7,821 nucleotides of DNA. Origin: a bacterium. GTDB taxonomy: Bacteria; ARS69. Within the stretch, counting starts at the first letter, position 1, and each line of letters opens with the position of its first letter. Positions 5,808 to 7,821 of the stretch are shown one piece after another. Position numbers and translations under genes: made by a program. The notes under the pieces are model-generated. The model saw nothing but the letters and a program-made list of their open reading frames with translations, was not told the origin of the DNA and did no database searches. Location: the NCBI GenBank assembly GCA_025774865.1, contig JALGZO010000468.1:1-7821 (forward strand), in the 5' to 3' direction.

Positions 5808-6619
5808 CGTCGGATACCCGTCCGCGGACCGCCGGGCCCCCGACGCCGGCTCCCGGCCCAATCCCAGACCGCGAACTCCCGCCGGGCGCCTTCGTTGGGG
5901 TCACGAACGCCCCCCCCGACGAAGTGGGCCCCGAAGACTACCCCCGCGGTCAGACTCCAGTTGCCGTCGATGTCGGCCGCACCCCCGAAACGGAGAGGCC
6001 GCGTCCGGTCGAAAGCGAGCCCGAACCAGTGCTCCCGGTCACCGGCCTCGAACCGCGCGTCGTACGTGACGTGGCCGAGAAAAGCCGCCGGACGCCACGC
6101 CGCGCCCAGTTGCCACGTTTGACGCGACTTGACCCCCTGGGTCTCGGGCTCGAACAGGTGAGTGCCGGCCGCCGCCAGTCGCCATTCTCGGCCCACCGGC
6201 AGCACGGCCCCCACGCCGCCATCCAGCGACGAGTCTTCTCCGCCGCGCCACTCGATTTCGACGCCGAACATGAGACGCGCCACCGGGAATCTCTTCCCCA
6301 CGGCGAAAGTCCAATCAGGGACCCCCGCCTCGTCCGCGAAGTTCCACTGGAGGCCGTAGGCGGCCAAGGGCATGGCCGCCACCACGCTCAGGCGTCGCAC
6401 GTCGCCGATCCGGAGTTGATCCTCTTCGTACCAGACGACGTCCGCGGCCGCGGTCGGCGCGTTGTTCGCGCCGATCGCGGCCGGGTTCACCCACAGCGCA
6501 CGCGCGCCCTCCTCCCCCGCCACGGGCCGGAAACCGCCGAGGAAGGAATGCGCCGCCTCGGCCTCGGTCGCGGCGGCGACGATCCCGGCGATCACGAAGA
6601 TCCATCGACCCGTTCTCAT
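5804..6619 (-). CDS. Small outer-membrane beta-barrel protein, PorV/FadL-like start
   Basis: 271-residue predicted exported protein. Residues 1-22 form a signal peptide (basic MRTGR, hydrophobic core, AEA before the cleavage site). The mature part begins SFLGGFRPVAGEEGARALWV (25-44) and NPAAIG (45-50), resembling the opening of FadL/PorV-like barrels, where a GARA...NPAGL-type motif is typical. From about 58 to 235 the chain alternates short polar turns with amphipathic stretches, for example LSVVAAMPLAAYGLQWNF (77-94), LMFGVEIEWRGG (116-127) and WRLAAAGTHLF (146-156), as expected of beta strands. The last 30 or so residues are Arg/Gly-rich and do not end on an aromatic residue, which is unusual for a barrel. 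A run of eight G lies just before this tail (see findings). The ATG overlaps the speB stop (ATGA). No specific function is recognised. Confidence 0.7.
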   Translation of the reverse strand: MRTGRWIFVIAGIVAAATEAEAAHSFLGGFRPVAGEEGARALWVNPAAIGANNAPTAAADVVWYEEDQLRIGDVRRLSVVAAMPLAAYGLQWNFADEAGVPDWTFAVGKRFPVARLMFGVEIEWRGGEDSSLDGGVGAVLPVGREWRLAAAGTHLFEPETQGVKSRQTWQLGAAWRPAAFLGHVTYDARFEAGDREHWFGLAFDRTRPLRFGGAADIDGNWSLTAGVVFGAHFVGGGVRDPNEGARREFAVWDWAGSRRRGPGGPRTGIRR

Positions 6620-7494
6620 CCGTGTTCCATCCCGTGGTAGGTGATCATCTTGGCGGTGAGTCGTGCCGCCGCGAAATCGGAGACCTGGGAACCTGCCCGC
6701 GGCGCGAGCTCGACGAGGTCCATCCCGCGCACGCGTCGCTGCGCGAACACCTCACGAAGAAGATCGAGCACGTCCCACCAGTCGAGCCCTCCCGGTTCCG
6801 GGGTCCCCGTCGCGGGAACGATGGAAGGATCCAGGCCGTCGACGTCCACGGTCACGTAGACGTCCGCGCCGAGCTTCGACACGATCTCGGCCGGCGTCAC
6901 CCGTGAGGCCGTGACATCCCGCGCCGAGACGAGCGTGAGCTCATCCGCTCCTTTCGCGAATGCTGCTTCCGCCGCCGACAGGCTACGGAGGCCGACGACG
7001 GTGAACGGTCCCCCTTCGAAGACACGACGCCCCACGCACGCGTGAGAGTAGTCGTCTCCCTCGTAACGGTCGCGGAGATCGGCATGAGCATCGATCGAAA
7101 GCACGTGCGTGTCCGGGTGAGCACCGCGGACGGCCTGCACCGCCCCGAGCGTCACGGAGTGCTCACCTCCTACCACGAACGGAACCCTGCCGTCCGCGAC
7201 TACCGGAGCGACCGCCGCCCGCACGCGCTCCGCGTACCCACGGGCATCGACGTCTTCTGCCGAGATTTCGGAGCCGAGCGCGAAGGAGAGCCCCTCCAGC
7301 TCGACGCCCGTCTCGTCGTCGAAGGTCTCCACCTGGAGGGACGCTTCGAGGATCGCCCGTGGGCCCTCCGCTTGCCCGCGCCCGTACGACGCGGTCCCGT
7401 CGAACGGCGCCGGCAGGAGCACGACCCGGGCTTCTTCCACCCGTCCCCCCGACCGGGACGACACCCCGGCGAAGTTGCGTATTGGCTCCGGCAA
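6616..7494 (-). CDS. speB: Agmatinase-family ureohydrolase (agmatine to putrescine and urea)
   Basis: 292-residue arginase/agmatinase/formiminoglutamase-family enzyme, the normal length for SpeB. All six binuclear manganese ligands can be placed: His in VVGGEHSVTLG (H112), Asp-His-Asp in SIDAHADLRD (D135, H137, D139) and Asp-Asp in VTVDVDGLDPS (D217, D219). Also family-typical are PAPFDGTASYGRGQAEGPRA (28-47), YSHACVGRR (149-157), PATGTPEPGGL (227-237) and MDLVELAP (258-265, with E262). Family knowledge gives hydrolysis of agmatine to putrescine plus urea in the cytosol; a related guanidino substrate is possible. The TTG start at 7494 was chosen because GGAGGAG sits three bases upstream and the N-terminus then matches family length. 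The frame remains open to a GTG at 7641, but that start has no ribosome site and would span the likely promoter region. No speA or other polyamine gene is visible. Its stop overlaps the barrel-gene start. Confidence 0.88.
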   Translation of the reverse strand: MPEPIRNFAGVSSRSGGRVEEARVVLLPAPFDGTASYGRGQAEGPRAILEASLQVETFDDETGVELEGLSFALGSEISAEDVDARGYAERVRAAVAPVVADGRVPFVVGGEHSVTLGAVQAVRGAHPDTHVLSIDAHADLRDRYEGDDYSHACVGRRVFEGGPFTVVGLRSLSAAEAAFAKGADELTLVSARDVTASRVTPAEIVSKLGADVYVTVDVDGLDPSIVPATGTPEPGGLDWWDVLDLLREVFAQRRVRGMDLVELAPRAGSQVSDFAAARLTAKMITYHGMEHG

Positions 7495-7497
7495 GAT

Positions 7498-7504
7498 CTC
7501 CTCC
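7498..7504 (-). promoter_or_regulatory. Ribosome binding site deciding the speB start
   Basis: GGAGGAG on the minus strand, three bases before the TTG at 7494 (GGAGG with a five-base spacer). It is the only well-spaced Shine-Dalgarno sequence for an in-frame start of this gene. Confidence 0.6.
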
Positions 7505-7566
7505 GGCGGATACGGGTCGCGGGCATCATCCCCGAACGAACCGGACCTGCCAACCCCGAGCCACTG

Positions 7567-7573
7567 CCTCCTT
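7567..7573 (-). promoter_or_regulatory. Orphan AAGGAGG Shine-Dalgarno-like sequence upstream of speB
   Basis: A near-perfect anti-16S match AAGGAGG lies about 70 bases before the chosen speB start. No start codon in the speB frame lies within the usual spacing. The nearest GTG, two bases on, opens a 12-codon frame that ends in TGA. It may serve a short leader peptide, or be chance. Confidence 0.3.
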
Positions 7574-7588
7574 GATACACTGTTACGG

Positions 7589-7602
7589 CGATCGAACGAT
7601 CG
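7589..7602. repeat. Palindromic repeat CGATCG-AA-CGATCG, possible operator
   Basis: Two copies of the self-complementary hexamer CGATCG separated by AA, so the element is both a direct and an inverted repeat. It lies between two divergent genes and just upstream of a -10-like box, a typical place for a repressor site. CGATCG is common in GC-rich DNA, so chance is possible. Confidence 0.35.
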
Positions 7603-7607
7603 TCTCG

Positions 7608-7613
7608 TATACT
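7608..7613 (+). promoter_or_regulatory. Candidate -10 box for the beta-helix gene
   Basis: TATACT, five of six to the consensus, 50 bases before ATG 7663. Its core GTATAC is palindromic, so it could also be read on the other strand. No good -35 box is found at 16-19 bases; TTGATA at 7572 is 30 bases away. Weak call. Confidence 0.3.
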
Positions 7614-7662
7614 CGCTCCTCGCGATGGACACGAGTCCCACGCCAAACCGGATCTCGCCGGC

Positions 7663-7821
7663 ATGCCGATCTCCACGACCTCGCGCCCCAACCCTCTCGG
7701 TGTCGGACTGCGCCGGGTGGCCGCGCTCGCGCCGTTGATCCTCGGTGTGGCCGCGCCCGGTCGCGCCGCGGAGCTCAAGGTTCCGCTCGACTACGCCACG
7801 ATCGGGGACGCTCTCGCCGCC
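7663..7821 (+). CDS. Secreted protein, probable right-handed beta-helix repeat protein (5' part only)
   Basis: The first 53 codons of a gene that runs off the right edge. Residues 1-36 look like a signal peptide: a polar N-terminus with an RR pair (17-18), a hydrophobic core AALAPLILGVAA (20-31) and a small-residue cleavage site at GRAA (33-36). The mature start ELKVPLDYATIGDALAA (37-53) closely resembles the VP-x-DYPTIQxAIDAA opening of right-handed parallel beta-helix (pectate-lyase-like) surface proteins. It is the only plus-strand gene supported here, divergent from speB. No clear Shine-Dalgarno sequence precedes ATG 7663. The rest of the protein, and so its function, is out of view. Confidence 0.6.
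   Translation, partial: MPISTTSRPNPLGVGLRRVAALAPLILGVAAPGRAAELKVPLDYATIGDALAA

Larger units (their letters stand above)
7495..7662. other. Divergent intergenic region between speB and the beta-helix gene
   Basis: 168 bases separating the speB start from the plus-strand ATG at 7663. It holds the speB ribosome site, the orphan AAGGAGG, the CGATCG palindrome pair and a TATACT box, so promoters for both directions probably lie here. No convincing -35/-10 pair was found for speB. Confidence 0.6.

Noticed and set aside
5708-6640. 310-codon open frame on the plus strand
   Set aside because: Antisense to the barrel gene, Arg/Pro-rich, no signal peptide or motif.
7572-7613. TTGATA paired with TATACT as a plus-strand promoter
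   Set aside because: The spacer is 30 bases, far beyond the usual 16-19. Only the -10-like box was kept, at low confidence.
7495-7641. Longer speB starting at GTG 7641
   Set aside because: No ribosome site; the extra 49 residues resemble nothing in the family; the extension would cover the likely promoter region. The TTG at 7494 has GGAGGAG upstream.

Overview
This is a GC-rich bacterial window, roughly two-thirds G+C by eye. Coding is dense and almost all on the minus strand. A predicted outer-membrane beta-barrel with a signal peptide points to a Gram-negative (diderm) organism. Codon use and the mix of secreted beta-helix and barrel proteins would fit an uncultured high-GC lineage such as Eisenbacteria-, Gemmatimonadota- or Myxococcota-like bacteria. 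No marker gene is present, so that placement is a guess.

Layout, read right to left because most genes are on the minus strand. (1) At the right edge, a plus-strand gene begins at 7663 and runs off the window; it encodes a signal peptide followed by what looks like the first turn of a right-handed beta-helix protein. (2) A divergent intergenic region (7495-7662) carries a -10-like box and a short palindromic repeat. (3) A minus-strand pair follows: an agmatinase-family ureohydrolase (speB-like, 7494-6616) coupled by an ATGA overlap to a small outer-membrane beta-barrel protein (6619-5804). (4) A strong sigma70-like promoter (TTGACA-N18-TACGAT) overlaps the stop codon of the barrel gene. (5) It faces a six-gene minus-strand operon that continues past the left edge: Gfo/Idh/MocA sugar-nucleotide oxidoreductase (TTG start 5727), left-handed beta-helix sugar N-acetyltransferase (4717), FMT/ArnA-type formyltransferase (4088), polytopic GT-C-like membrane protein (3141), FemAB-like GNAT protein (1582) and a second, GT39/ArnT-like membrane glycosyltransferase (662, incomplete).

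All five junctions inside the six-gene operon are 4-base ATGA overlaps, most without a recognisable Shine-Dalgarno sequence. This suggests one translationally coupled unit. The best reading is a surface-glycan or glycoconjugate tailoring operon. The oxidoreductase and the two acyl-transfer enzymes would make an N-acylated amino- or uronic-acid sugar nucleotide. The two membrane proteins would move lipid-linked sugars on the periplasmic side. The FemAB-like protein would acylate an amine on an unknown acceptor. The PLP aminotransferase expected between the first two enzymes is absent from the window.

No RNA genes, mobile elements, CRISPR arrays or clear intrinsic terminators were seen. Long open frames on the plus strand are shadows of the minus-strand genes.
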